From: Paracoccus versutus | Lineage (GTDB): Bacteria; Pseudomonadota; Alphaproteobacteria; Rhodobacterales; Rhodobacteraceae | Assembly (NCBI RefSeq): GCF_000763885.1 | Contig: NZ_JRKO01000001.1 | Coordinates: 27,501-91,500 of the forward strand | Reading direction: 5' to 3' | DNA length: 64,000 nt | Part shown: positions 11,686 through 20,646 of the stretch, in pieces | How the letters are laid out: every line of letters begins with the position of its first letter | Numbering within the stretch: the first letter of the stretch is position 1 | The notes under the pieces: model-generated | What the model saw: only the letters and a program-made list of their open reading frames with translations | Database searches by the model: none | Told to the model about the DNA's origin: nothing | Position numbers and translations under genes: made by a program

Positions 11686-12375
11686 TCAGAGGCCCGGCAA
11701 CATGCCATCGGCGGCTGCGCTCGCTGGCGTCTCCGCGATCACCAGCCGCTCGTCGGGCAGCGGCCGTTGCAGGTCCTTCGCTTCCTTCCAGTCGGCGGTT
11801 AGCCAGGTCTCGACTTCGTCACGGCCCGTCAGGATGACGGGCATGGCCTTCGGATGGATCGGTTTCACCACGCCATTGGCCTCGGTCGTCAGGAAGGCGA
11901 ACAGCTGATGATCGCCCGGACGCGGGGTCCGGTTCGATCCGCGGGTTCCGCGCCATGGCGTCCAGATTCCCGCGAAGAAGAACAGGGGCTGGGTCTCATC
12001 GAGGGCGAACCAGTGCAGCGGTTTGCGCTTCGTGACCGGATCGGGCTTTTGCCCATATTCGGAAAAGGCGGTGGCCGGGACCACGCTGCGATGCTCAACT
12101 CCGAGCCATTTGCGCCAATGGGGGCTGGCCGTGTTGCGGATATTGGTGACGCCGGTGTCCGGTGCATCGCGGGACTTCAGATATTCGATGGGCGTCGGCA
12201 TGCCCCAGGTCAGCGAAGCCAGTTCCCGTCCGCCATCGGTGTTGCGCACCACCGGAGCCGGCCGGTCGGGATAGACGTCGATCGAAGGTTCGAGATTGCC
12301 GATGCTGTCATGGGTGGCGGCCACGAAATCCCTGATCGCCTGCTGATTGGTCGTAATGCGATACAGGTTGCACAT
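11686..12375 (-). CDS. yedK: SRAP (YedK/HMCES) abasic-site protein
   Basis: A 229-aa SOS response-associated peptidase-fold protein. HMCES/YedK proteins cover abasic sites in single-stranded DNA by a thiazolidine link through Cys2. Visible residues: Cys2 right after Met, Asn78 (NIRNTASPHWRKW), Glu106 (FSEY) and His174 (KPIHPKAMPVIL), the expected active-site set. Length is normal. It is divergent from imuA-imuB-dnaE2, and a LexA box lies between them, so SOS control of both directions is plausible. AAGGAGAG lies about 10 bases upstream of the start. Confidence 0.93.
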   Translation of the reverse strand: MCNLYRITTNQQAIRDFVAATHDSIGNLEPSIDVYPDRPAPVVRNTDGGRELASLTWGMPTPIEYLKSRDAPDTGVTNIRNTASPHWRKWLGVEHRSVVPATAFSEYGQKPDPVTKRKPLHWFALDETQPLFFFAGIWTPWRGTRGSNRTPRPGDHQLFAFLTTEANGVVKPIHPKAMPVILTGRDEVETWLTADWKEAKDLQRPLPDERLVIAETPASAAADGMLPGL

Positions 12376-12475
12376 CGCCCCACTACTCTCCTTGCGAATA
12401 CTTTACGCCACCATAGGGCATCGCGCGCCGTCGATCACTTCCGGGATGGCCGAGATTGACTCTCGACCCACAAGA

Positions 12476-12490
12476 GAACAAATAAAGAAC
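12476..12490. promoter_or_regulatory. LexA (SOS) box
   Basis: GAACAAATAAAGAAC is an exact GAAC-N7-GAAC direct repeat, the alphaproteobacterial LexA operator (GTTC-N7-GTTC on the other strand). It lies 49 bases before the imuA ATG and 100 bases before the divergent SRAP start. It is AT-rich against a GC-rich background, so chance is unlikely. It should repress imuA-imuB-dnaE2 until DNA damage. Confidence 0.85.
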
Positions 12491-12538
12491 ATAGCAACAG
12501 AATCGACCAGTGCAAAGCCCCGGAGACGCCATCCTCAT

Positions 12539-13300
12539 ATGCCCAGCCGTGCCGACAGCCCAGCCATTGCCGAACTTCGGGCGCGCATCGCGCGGCTCGA
12601 AGGCGATGGCGTGCGTCCGCACGAGGTGCTGCCCTTCGGGATCGCGCCGCTGGATCGCAAGCTGCCCGGTGGCGGACTGGCGCTCGGATGCCTCCATGAA
12701 GTCGCCGGAGGCGGCAACGGGGCGGTGGATGGCGCGGCTGCCGCCTGTTTCACCGCCGGGATCGCCGCCCGCACCGCCGGCCAGGTGCTCTGGTGCGTGG
12801 CGCTCCAGGATCTCTTCGCACCGGGGCTGGAGCAGGCCGGATTGCCGCCCGGCCGGGTGATCTTCGTCGAAGCCGGGGACGACAAGGCGACTCTCGCCTG
12901 TATGGAGGAAGGGCTGCGGCATGGCGGGCTGGGGGCGGTCGTCGGTGACGTCGCGCGCCTGCCGATGCCCGCCTCGCGGCGGCTGCATCTGGCCGCGAAA
13001 GGTTCGGCGACGATCTGCATCGCGTTGCGCCGCTGGCGGCGGCAGGCGGAGGCGAGCGATTTCGGGCAGCCGACGGCGGCGATGACCCGCTGGCGGATCT
13101 CGGCGCTGCCGTCCGCGCCCCTTCCGGTTCCCGGTGTTGGACGGCCGCGCTGGCTCGTTGAGTTGATCCGGGCGCGGGCGGGCGAATGTCTCGATATCGA
13201 ACTGGAGGCGTGCGATGGCTCGGGTCATCTCTGTCTTCCTGCCGAACTGGCCGACAGACCGGTTGCGGCGGAAGGCGGGCGACGCAGCGCCGCCCGGTGA
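12539..13300 (+). CDS. imuA: ImuA, SOS mutasome protein
   Basis: A 253-aa RecA-like protein without obvious Walker catalysis, the ImuA family of alpha-, beta- and gammaproteobacteria. Typical landmarks are an N-terminal helix (AELRARIARLEGDG), LPFGIAPLDRKLPGGGLALGCLHEV, and a later [10 protein letters not shown] segment. I chose ATG 12539 because everything upstream would cross the LexA box and lacks family sequence. It overlaps imuB by 86 bases in another frame. ImuA, ImuB and DnaE2 together do error-prone translesion synthesis after DNA damage. Confidence 0.9.
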   Translation: MPSRADSPAIAELRARIARLEGDGVRPHEVLPFGIAPLDRKLPGGGLALGCLHEVAGGGNGAVDGAAAACFTAGIAARTAGQVLWCVALQDLFAPGLEQAGLPPGRVIFVEAGDDKATLACMEEGLRHGGLGAVVGDVARLPMPASRRLHLAAKGSATICIALRRWRRQAEASDFGQPTAAMTRWRISALPSAPLPVPGVGRPRWLVELIRARAGECLDIELEACDGSGHLCLPAELADRPVAAEGGRRSAAR

Positions 13301-14738
13301 GGCGCCGCTGGTCATCGCCGGAAAGGAGAAGAACCGCCGGGTGGTGACGGCGGCCGATCCGGCCGCGCAGGCGCTCGGCCTGCGCGCCGGAATGCCTGTC
13401 ACCAAGGCCCAGGCGATGGTGCCCGGCCTCCACATCGAGCCCGCCGACCCGCGGGCCGACCTGGACAGCCTCGAACGCCTCGCGCTCTGGGTGCTGCAAC
13501 GCTTCTCACCTATCGTCGCCGCCGACGCGCCGGACGGGATCGTCATCGACGCGACCGGCGCCGACCATCTGCATGGCGGTGAGGCGGCCATGCTGGAGGT
13601 GCTGACCGGTCGGCTTGTCATGTCCGGCGTCACCGCCCGTGCCGCCATTGCCGATAGCTGGGGCGCGGCCCATGCGCTGGCGCGCTACGCGGCCGATCCG
13701 CTGTTTGTCGCCCCTCCCGGCGAAACCGTCCCGGTCCTCGCGCCGCTGCCGCTGCAAGCACTGCGCCTGCCGCCCGCGATCGCGGTGGGGTTGAATGACC
13801 TGGGCTTTGTCCGCATCGGCGACCTGATCGGGCAGCCCCGTGCGCCCCTGACCCGGCGCTTCGGCCCGGAGCTCTGCCGGCGTCTCGATCAGGCCCTGGG
13901 TGCGGTCGCCGAACCCATCGAGCCGATCCGACTGGAGGAGCTGGTCTCCGTCCGCCGCGTCTTCGCCGAACCCATAGGCGCCGCCGAGACCATCGCGCGC
14001 TATATTCGCAAGCTGGTCATGGCGCTCTGCGAGGCGCTCGAAGGGCGGGGTCTTGGCGCGCGCCGTCTCGACCTGCTCTGCTACCGCGTCGACAACCGGG
14101 TCGAGACGGTGCGCATCGGTCTGGCCATGCCGGTGCGGAATCCCGCGCGCCTGACCCGGCTTCTCTGCGACAAGATCGAGACGATCGCGCCAGGCTTCGG
14201 CGTCGAGATCATGTCGCTGACCGCCACCCTGGCCGAACCGCTGGCCCTGAAACAGGCGGCCAGCAGCCTGATCGAAGAGGGGGCGCCGGATCTCTCCGGC
14301 CTGATCGACACGCTGGCGAACCGGGTCGGCGCGCGGGCGGTCTATCGCTTCGCCCCGGTGGCGAGCGATGTGCCCGAACGCTCGGTCCGCCGCCTGCCGG
14401 CGCTTGCCGAGGATACGGGCGCAGGCTGGCCGGACCATTGGCCGCGCCCCTCGCGGCTGCTCTCCCAGCCGGAGCCGATCGAGACCATGGCGCTGCTGCC
14501 GGACCATCCTCCGAACTGGTTCTCCTGGAAGGGCGTGCGCCGCCGTGTTCGCCGGGCCGACGGCCCCGAGCGCATCTTCGGGGAATGGTGGAAACGCGAT
14601 GCCGAGCTCATCGCTGTGCGGGACTATTTCCGGGTCGAGGACGATGCCGGCGAACGCTTCTGGATCTTCCGCTCCGGCGATGGCGAGGATGCGGCCACCG
14701 GCTCGCATCGCTGGTTCCTGCACGGGATATTCGGATGA
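13215..14738 (+). CDS. imuB: ImuB, Y-family polymerase-like protein
   Basis: A 507-aa DinB/UmuC-fold protein. It begins [18 protein letters not shown]. Family landmarks are [23 protein letters not shown] near 50-72, [17 protein letters not shown] near 106, and a C-terminal [18 protein letters not shown] segment. ImuB proteins lack polymerase active-site acidic residues and act as the hub linking ImuA, DnaE2 and the beta clamp. ATGA overlap joins it to dnaE2, so the three genes form one SOS operon under the LexA box at 12476. Confidence 0.92.
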   Translation: MARVISVFLPNWPTDRLRRKAGDAAPPGEAPLVIAGKEKNRRVVTAADPAAQALGLRAGMPVTKAQAMVPGLHIEPADPRADLDSLERLALWVLQRFSPIVAADAPDGIVIDATGADHLHGGEAAMLEVLTGRLVMSGVTARAAIADSWGAAHALARYAADPLFVAPPGETVPVLAPLPLQALRLPPAIAVGLNDLGFVRIGDLIGQPRAPLTRRFGPELCRRLDQALGAVAEPIEPIRLEELVSVRRVFAEPIGAAETIARYIRKLVMALCEALEGRGLGARRLDLLCYRVDNRVETVRIGLAMPVRNPARLTRLLCDKIETIAPGFGVEIMSLTATLAEPLALKQAASSLIEEGAPDLSGLIDTLANRVGARAVYRFAPVASDVPERSVRRLPALAEDTGAGWPDHWPRPSRLLSQPEPIETMALLPDHPPNWFSWKGVRRRVRRADGPERIFGEWWKRDAELIAVRDYFRVEDDAGERFWIFRSGDGEDAATGSHRWFLHGIFG

Positions 14739-17700
14739 GCGCGCCCGCTTACGCCGAATTGCAGGTGACGTCGCATTTCTCCTTCCTGCGCGGCGCGTCC
14801 TCGGCCGAGGAGCTGTTCGCCGCGGCGGCCGCGATGGGGATCGAGGCGCTCGCCGTGACCGATCGCAACACGCTGGCCGGCATCGTGCGCGCCCATGAGG
14901 CGGCGAAGGAGGCGGGGGTGCGGCTGATCGTCGGCTGCCGCCTCGATCTTGCCTGCGGCATGTCGGTGCTGGTCTATCCGACCGACCGGGCGGCCTATTC
15001 ACGGCTTTGCCGATTGCTGTCGCTGGGCAAGGGGAGGGCGGGCAAGGCGCGCTGTCATCTCGAATGGGACGATCTGGTCGCCTATGGCGAGGGGTTGATC
15101 GTGGTCCTGGCGCCGGACCTCGCCGACGAGACCTGCGGTCTGCGGCTGCGGCGCCTGCGCGATGCCTTTGGCGATCGCGCCTATCTCGGCCTGACGCTGC
15201 GCCGGCGGCCCAATGACCAGATGCGCCTCTGGGAGCTGTCGACGCTCGCTGCGGGCCTAGGTGTGCCCACCGTCGTGACCAATGACGTGCTCTTCCATGA
15301 GCCCGGACGCCGCATCCTGCAGGATGTCGTCACCGCGATCCGGCACAATCTCACCGTCGATGCGCTCGGCACCCGGCGCGATCGCCATGCCGACCGCTAT
15401 CTGAAGCCGCCTGCCGAAATGCACCGGCTCTTCGCGCGCTGGCCCGAGGCTTTGGCCCGGACGCGTGAGATCGCGGATCGCTGCCGCTTCTCGCTCGACG
15501 AGCTGCGCTATCAATATCCCGAAGAGCGCGACGATCCGGCGCTGACCCCGCAGGAGACCCTGGAGCGGCTGACCTGGGAGGGCGCGGCGAGCCGCTATCC
15601 CGAGGGTGTCCCCGACGAGGTGACAGCGGCGCTGAAGCATGAGCTGGCCCTGATCGGCAAGCTCGACTACGCGCCCTACTTCCTGACGGTGAACAGCATT
15701 GTCCGCTTCGCCCGGTCGCGCGGCATCCTCTGCCAGGGGCGCGGATCGGCCGCGAACTCGGCCGTCTGCTATGTGCTCGGTATCACCGCGATCGATCCCG
15801 GCCGCAACGATCTCCTCTTCGAGCGTTTCGTCTCCGAGGAGCGCCGGGAGCCGCCGGACATCGACGTGGATTTCGAGCATGAGCGGCGCGAGGAGGTGAT
15901 CCAGTGGGTCTATGAGCATTACGGCCGCGAGCGCGCCGCGCTAACCGCCACCGTCATCCGCTACCGCTCCAAGGGCGCGCTGCGGGACGTCGGCAAGGCC
16001 CTGGGGCTTCCCGAAGACCTGATCCAGACGCTGTCCGGCCAGCTCTGGGGCTGGTCCGAGGCCGGTGTGACCGAGCAGCAGCTCCGCGATCTCAATCTCA
16101 ACCCGCAAGATCGCCGATTGCGCCTGACGCTCGAACTGGCCGCCCAGCTTCGCGGCGCGCCGCGGCATCTGTCGCAGCATCCGGGCGGTTTCGTGCTGAC
16201 CCACGACCGGCTCGACGATCTCGTCCCCATCGAGCCCGCGGCGATGGAGGGGCGCCAGATCATCGAATGGGACAAGGACGATATCGACGCGCTGCGCTTC
16301 ATGAAGGTCGATGTCCTGGCGCTCGGCATGCTGAGCTGCATGCGCCGGGGGCTGGACCTGCTGGCCGAGCACAAGGATATCCGCCTCGATCTGGCGTCGA
16401 TCCCGGCCGAGGATCCGCGCACCTATGCGATGATCCGCAAGGCCGACACACTCGGCACCTTCCAGATCGAGAGCCGGGCGCAGATGTCCATGCTGCCGCG
16501 CCTGAAGCCCCGGACCTATTACGACCTGGTGGTGCAGGTCGCGATCGTGCGGCCGGGGCCGATCCAGGGCGATATGGTTCATCCCTATCTGCGCCGGCGC
16601 GAGGGTCTGGAAGAGGTCGACTATCCCCGGCCCGAGCTGGAGAAGGTGCTGGGCAAGACGCTCGGCGTGCCGCTGTTCCAGGAACAGGCGATGCGCGTTG
16701 CCATCGAATGCGCGGGCTTCACCGCTGGCGAGGCCGATCTCCTGCGCAAGAGCATGGCGACCTTCAAGCATACCGGCGGGGTCTCGAAGTTCCGCGACCG
16801 GCTGATCTCGGGGATGATCGAGCGTGGCTACGAGCAGGACTTCGCGGAGCGGACCTTCCAGCAGCTCGAAGGCTTCGGCTCCTATGGTTTTCCGGAAAGC
16901 CATGCGGCGAGCTTTGCGCTGATCGCCTATGCCTCGGCCTGGCTCAAATGCTGGCACCCGGATGTCTTCTGCGCTGCGCTCCTCAACGCCCAGCCCATGG
17001 GCTTTTATGCGCCGGCCCAGATTGTGCGCGACGCGCGCGAGCATGAAGTGGAGGTCCGCCCGGTCTGCATCAATGCCTCCCGCTGGGACTGCACGCTGGA
17101 GCCGACCGGAGACGAAAGCCGATTCGCCGTCCGCCTCGGGCTGCGGATGGTCAAGGGTCTCGCCAATGCCCATGCCGCCGCCATCGTCGCGGCCCAGGGC
17201 GATGAGATGTTCACCTCGGTCGACGATCTCTGGCGGCGGGCGGGTGTACCCGTGGCGGCGCTCGATCAGATCGCGGCGGCCGACGGATTCCGCCCGGCGT
17301 TCGGTCTGGCCCGGCGCGAGGCGCAATGGGCCATCAAGGGGCTGCGCGACGAGGAACTGCCGCTCTTCGCCGCCGCCTCGGAGCGCGAGGGACGGACCGT
17401 TCCGGAACTCGACGAGCCGGCGATCGCGCTCAGAGCGATGCCTGCTGGCCGCGAGGTGGTCGAGGATTATGGGCATATCGGCCTGTCGCTGCGTCGCCAT
17501 CCGGTCTCCTTCCTGCGCGAGGACCTGGCGAGGCGCCGGATCGTCACCTGCGCCGAGGCGATGGCGGCCCGTGATCAGCGCTGGCTGGAGGCTGCCGGGA
17601 TCGTGCTGGTGCGCCAACGCCCCGGTTCGGCCAATGGCGTCATGTTCATCACGCTCGAGGACGAGACCGGCATCGCCAATCTCGTCGTCTGGCAGAAGAT

Positions 17701-17914
17701 TTTCGAGCGCTATCGCCGGGTCATTCTCTCATCGAGCATGATCGCCGTGCGGGGCCGCGTTCAGCGCGAGGGCGAGGTCGTGCATCTCGTCGCCCATCGG
17801 ATCGTCGATCTGTCGCGGGATCTGGCGACTGTCGTGCAGCGCGAGGTGGCGACGGACGGGCAGCAGGGGCCGGGGGCCGGCGGTATCAGGGTGAAGGCGC
17901 GGGATTTTCGGTAA
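14735..17914 (+). CDS. dnaE2: DnaE2, error-prone DNA polymerase III alpha
   Basis: A 1059-aa C-family polymerase. The N-terminal PHP domain starts [22 protein letters not shown]. The catalytic palm contains [21 protein letters not shown] and [21 protein letters not shown], with the paired catalytic aspartates. The DnaE2-typical [20 protein letters not shown] region and C-terminal OB fold ([10 protein letters not shown]) follow. It does translesion synthesis with ImuA and ImuB. The start is set by the ATGA overlap with imuB. Length and domain order are normal, so the mutasome looks intact. Carriage on an ICE means SOS mutagenesis can be transferred. Confidence 0.95.
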   Translation: MSAPAYAELQVTSHFSFLRGASSAEELFAAAAAMGIEALAVTDRNTLAGIVRAHEAAKEAGVRLIVGCRLDLACGMSVLVYPTDRAAYSRLCRLLSLGKGRAGKARCHLEWDDLVAYGEGLIVVLAPDLADETCGLRLRRLRDAFGDRAYLGLTLRRRPNDQMRLWELSTLAAGLGVPTVVTNDVLFHEPGRRILQDVVTAIRHNLTVDALGTRRDRHADRYLKPPAEMHRLFARWPEALARTREIADRCRFSLDELRYQYPEERDDPALTPQETLERLTWEGAASRYPEGVPDEVTAALKHELALIGKLDYAPYFLTVNSIVRFARSRGILCQGRGSAANSAVCYVLGITAIDPGRNDLLFERFVSEERREPPDIDVDFEHERREEVIQWVYEHYGRERAALTATVIRYRSKGALRDVGKALGLPEDLIQTLSGQLWGWSEAGVTEQQLRDLNLNPQDRRLRLTLELAAQLRGAPRHLSQHPGGFVLTHDRLDDLVPIEPAAMEGRQIIEWDKDDIDALRFMKVDVLALGMLSCMRRGLDLLAEHKDIRLDLASIPAEDPRTYAMIRKADTLGTFQIESRAQMSMLPRLKPRTYYDLVVQVAIVRPGPIQGDMVHPYLRRREGLEEVDYPRPELEKVLGKTLGVPLFQEQAMRVAIECAGFTAGEADLLRKSMATFKHTGGVSKFRDRLISGMIERGYEQDFAERTFQQLEGFGSYGFPESHAASFALIAYASAWLKCWHPDVFCAALLNAQPMGFYAPAQIVRDAREHEVEVRPVCINASRWDCTLEPTGDESRFAVRLGLRMVKGLANAHAAAIVAAQGDEMFTSVDDLWRRAGVPVAALDQIAAADGFRPAFGLARREAQWAIKGLRDEELPLFAAASEREGRTVPELDEPAIALRAMPAGREVVEDYGHIGLSLRRHPVSFLREDLARRRIVTCAEAMAARDQRWLEAAGIVLVRQRPGSANGVMFITLEDETGIANLVVWQKIFERYRRVILSSSMIAVRGRVQREGEVVHLVAHRIVDLSRDLATVVQREVATDGQQGPGAGGIRVKARDFR

Positions 17915-17978
17915 AGCCGGTGGCTTTGACAGAAGGCGGTATCGGTTCGAACCAACGAATCGGCCTGCCTCTCGGGGG

Positions 17979-18953
17979 TCACAAATCTTCTGGCCGGATC
18001 GACCATTCTGCGATTTCTCTATCGATCAATCGCCATTGCTCTAAAAGGTCGGCAAGGTCGGCGCTGTCTACGACCGCATGATCGAGGCCCTCGAATTGGT
18101 CACCGAGATATGTGGCGAGGCCCGCACCGCCTTCGTTGGCGAACCACACTCCGACCAGATCCGCGATTTCCTTCAACTGCCTGAGAGTCTTTTCGGCATC
18201 GCGAATGTCGAAATCACCAAGCTCCCTGTCCTGCCGACTTTGCTTGTTCCCGGCATGAGCAACATGCGAGTTAACGTGCTCGGCAATTCGATCAAGGCTG
18301 GCGAGCCGAGTTTCGATCTTCTCCAATACCGTGGCTGAGATCAGATCGCTCGGGTTACGCCCTGATGGAGACACGCCGCTCAAAACATCGAAATGCCGAT
18401 GCGCGGCCTGACTTTTCATGAGCTCTGGATCACCCCACACCGGACGCCCATTCGCGGCGACGAGGTGGTCATGTTGTTCTTGATGCAGGCGATCGAGATC
18501 GTATTGCGCGTCAAGCACTTTCTCGACGTAGATTCTCCTGGTCAACCAGTTTTGGCTCGCTTTCACGTCGTTGACGACAGATCGGATCGAGTAAACTCCC
18601 TTGGGGCCATTGATCGGGGCCTTATCGAGAAGTCGGCGAGTGCCGAGAAGCAGGCTTGACCAGTATCCCTCGGAAACGAGATTGAACATCATCTGGTTAA
18701 GCGGGGGTCTCGAGCCTCTCTTCTCATTTGCAAGACGGACGATCCGAACCGTCGTGCGAAAGGCGGCGTAGTTCCAGAGCAGATCCTGAATGGTTCTGTG
18801 GATGCCCGTTGTCTCGTCGCGAAAAGCATCCCGCCACGTGGCGATGTGCTGGTCATGCTGCGTCATTAGTTTTCCAAGCCTGAGCGCCAAACTCACCTCA
18901 TCATACCGGCAGACGCCAACACCGGCGACGGCTATTCGCTTCTGATTCTTCAT
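17979..18953 (-). CDS. hypothetical protein, possibly HEPN/AbiU2-like
   Basis: A 324-aa mostly helical protein that I cannot name firmly. Segments such as TIQDLLWNYAAFRTTVRIVRLA, SEGYWSSLLLGTRRLLDKAP and a later HVNSHVAHAGNKQSR recall HEPN-fold AbiU2 proteins, in which an arginine/histidine motif cuts RNA during abortive infection. The expected R-x4-6-H motif is not clean here, so nuclease activity is unproven. It stands alone on the minus strand between dnaE2 and ardC and has somewhat lower GC than its neighbours. It may be a cargo defence gene. Confidence 0.5.
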   Translation of the reverse strand: MKNQKRIAVAGVGVCRYDEVSLALRLGKLMTQHDQHIATWRDAFRDETTGIHRTIQDLLWNYAAFRTTVRIVRLANEKRGSRPPLNQMMFNLVSEGYWSSLLLGTRRLLDKAPINGPKGVYSIRSVVNDVKASQNWLTRRIYVEKVLDAQYDLDRLHQEQHDHLVAANGRPVWGDPELMKSQAAHRHFDVLSGVSPSGRNPSDLISATVLEKIETRLASLDRIAEHVNSHVAHAGNKQSRQDRELGDFDIRDAEKTLRQLKEIADLVGVWFANEGGAGLATYLGDQFEGLDHAVVDSADLADLLEQWRLIDREIAEWSIRPEDL

Positions 18954-19117
18954 TCGCGCGGGCTCTTTTTATTGTTCCCGCGAATAAACGCGCATCTTGC
19001 CGTGGGCCTGACGGGGGAAGGCCTTCCCCCTGGCCGGCACTATCGTTGCCGGCGCACCCCCTTCAGCGGGGAGACCCCGCAACGCCCCCTGAGAGGGAGA
19101 GTGCGGACGGGTTTTCC

Positions 19118-19174
19118 GTGACGGGTTGAGTGCTGGAGGAGTGGCCTCCGGCGCCCGTCGCGGAGATCATCCCG
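19118..19174 (+). ncRNA. structured leader type A1 (radC-motif-like) of ardC
   Basis: GTGACGGG (19118-19125) pairs with CCCGTCGC (19154-19161). Inside it CTGGAGG (19133-19139) pairs with CCTCCGG (19145-19151) around loop AGTGG. The outer stem ends against the GCGGAG ribosome site 9 bases before the ATG. A further small hairpin (ACGG/CCGT) precedes it. Equivalent leaders occur at 20590 and 35873 with compensatory changes. The published alphaproteobacterial radC RNA motif precedes antirestriction, integrase and DNA-binding genes, so this may be a member. Confidence 0.65.
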
Positions 19175-20131
19175 ATGGCCAGACAGGACCGCGCTCGCCC
19201 AGGCGGCGCCCGCAGCAATCTCTATGACGACATCACCGACAAGATCATCGCCGAGCTGGAGGAAGGACGGCTTCCCTGGGTCCAGCCTTGGGGGACTGCG
19301 GCGAAAGCGCCGCTTGCCATGCCGCGAAACGCCGCGACCTCGCGGCAGTATTCCGGGATCAATGTGCTGATCCTCTGGGGTGCCGTGGTCCAGAACGGCT
19401 ATCCGACCCAGCATTGGCTCACCTATCGCCAGGCGGCAGCCCTCGGCGGCAATGTCCGTAAGGGCGAGCACGGCACGACGGTCGTCTATGCCGACCGCTT
19501 CACCCCGGAAGACGAGAAGCGCCGAGCCCGCGAGACCGGTGAAGAACCGGGACGCGTCCCGTTCCTGAAGCGTTTCACCGTGTTCAACGCGGCGCAATGC
19601 GAAGGCTTGCCCGAGGACATCGCTGTCGAGGCACCACCACCACCGCCAGGCATGATCGAGCCGAGGGTCGAGGCGCTGATCTGTGCCACTGGTATCGATT
19701 TCCGCATCGGCGGGGATCGCGCCTTCTATGTTCCGGCGCTCGACTATGTCCAGGTGCCGCCACCGGCCGCCTATTTCGAACCGATCAACTGGCACAGGAC
19801 GGCGCTCCACGAGATGGGTCACGCCACAGGCCATGCCTCGCGCCTGGGGCGGGATTTTTCGGGCAGTTTCGGCACGAAGAAATACGCCTTCGAGGAGCTG
19901 GTGGCTGAGATGAACGCGGCCTTCTGCTGCGCCTCGCTCGGCATCGTGCCGACCGTGCGCCATGCCGACTACATCGGCTCCTGGCTGGAGGTGCTGCGCG
20001 AGGATAACCGCGCCATTGTCCGCGCGGCCTCACAGGCCAGTAAGGCGGCCGACTGGCTGCTGGCGCATCTGCCGGCCGAAGATGCCGGGGAACCGGATCC
20101 GGCTGCAATCGACGGGAGGGTCGCGGCATGA
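19175..20131 (+). CDS. ardC: ArdC-family antirestriction protein
   Basis: A 318-aa ArdC-like protein: an N-terminal ssDNA-binding ArdC domain (about 15-130, NLYDDITDKIIAELEEGRLPWVQPW and YSGINVLILW) and a C-terminal zincin-like peptidase domain with HEMGH at 212-216 and a downstream Glu-rich helix (AFEELVAEMNAAF). ArdC proteins protect incoming conjugative DNA from restriction. The start at 19175 follows a structured leader with GCGGAG. A longer frame from 19130 would run through that leader. Its stop overlaps the next gene (ATGA). Confidence 0.92.
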   Translation: MARQDRARPGGARSNLYDDITDKIIAELEEGRLPWVQPWGTAAKAPLAMPRNAATSRQYSGINVLILWGAVVQNGYPTQHWLTYRQAAALGGNVRKGEHGTTVVYADRFTPEDEKRRARETGEEPGRVPFLKRFTVFNAAQCEGLPEDIAVEAPPPPPGMIEPRVEALICATGIDFRIGGDRAFYVPALDYVQVPPPAAYFEPINWHRTALHEMGHATGHASRLGRDFSGSFGTKKYAFEELVAEMNAAFCCASLGIVPTVRHADYIGSWLEVLREDNRAIVRAASQASKAADWLLAHLPAEDAGEPDPAAIDGRVAA

Positions 20132-20523
20132 TCCTCCTGACCGGAACACAGCGTGACCGGCTTCTGGCCAATGGATGCCAGCGCGGCGGGGATCACATCC
20201 CCGTCGTGAAATTCTTCAACCCCTTCGGCGCGGGCGTCTGGCTCGCCACCGAGCTGGATCAGGGCGGCGACATCATGTTCGGCCTGGCCGATATCGGCTA
20301 CCCCGAACTCGGCTCGTGGAGCCTGGAAGAGCTGCGTGGGGTCCGGTTGCCCTTCGGCATGGGGATCGAGCGGGATCTGCTCTTCACCGGGGATTTCCCG
20401 ATCTCGGTCTGGGCGGAGGCTGCGTGGGAAACCGGCAGCATCCAGGCGGCGGAACGAGCCCTCTACCGCGCCGGTGCGGCATTCACCCGCACATCCACAG
20501 ATACGGAAAGCCGGGAATCCTGA
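20128..20523 (+). CDS. DUF2958 family protein
   Basis: A 131-aa protein with the DUF2958 pattern: ILLTGTQRDRLLANG at the start, then HIPVVKFFNPFGAGVWLATELD and the FGLADIGYPELGSWSLEEL block. Such proteins are almost always found next to ArdC and ParB-like genes on alphaproteobacterial ICEs. Molecular function is unknown. It overlaps ardC by ATGA, so the two are translationally coupled, which hints at a role in DNA transfer or protection. Confidence 0.85.
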   Translation: MILLTGTQRDRLLANGCQRGGDHIPVVKFFNPFGAGVWLATELDQGGDIMFGLADIGYPELGSWSLEELRGVRLPFGMGIERDLLFTGDFPISVWAEAAWETGSIQAAERALYRAGAAFTRTSTDTESRES

Positions 20524-20589
20524 TTTCCGGTTGCCGGCTTTGTGGCCTGGCGTCGCACTCTTCAGAGGAAGAGGGCGGCGCTTCGCTTC

Positions 20590-20646
20590 GTGACGGGTTG
20601 GAGGTCGAGAGAGTGGCTCCCGGCCGCCCGTCGCGGAGAAATCACC
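20590..20646 (+). ncRNA. structured leader type A2 of the parB-like gene
   Basis: GTGACGGG (20590-20597) pairs with CCCGTCGC (20627-20634). The inner stem is GGTCG (20603-20607) with CGGCC (20621-20625), then GAG/CTC closing loop AGTGG. The inner stem differs in sequence from that of leader A1 but keeps pairing and loop. GCGGAG follows directly before the ATG at 20647. The spacing and final motif match leaders A1 and A3. Confidence 0.65.
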
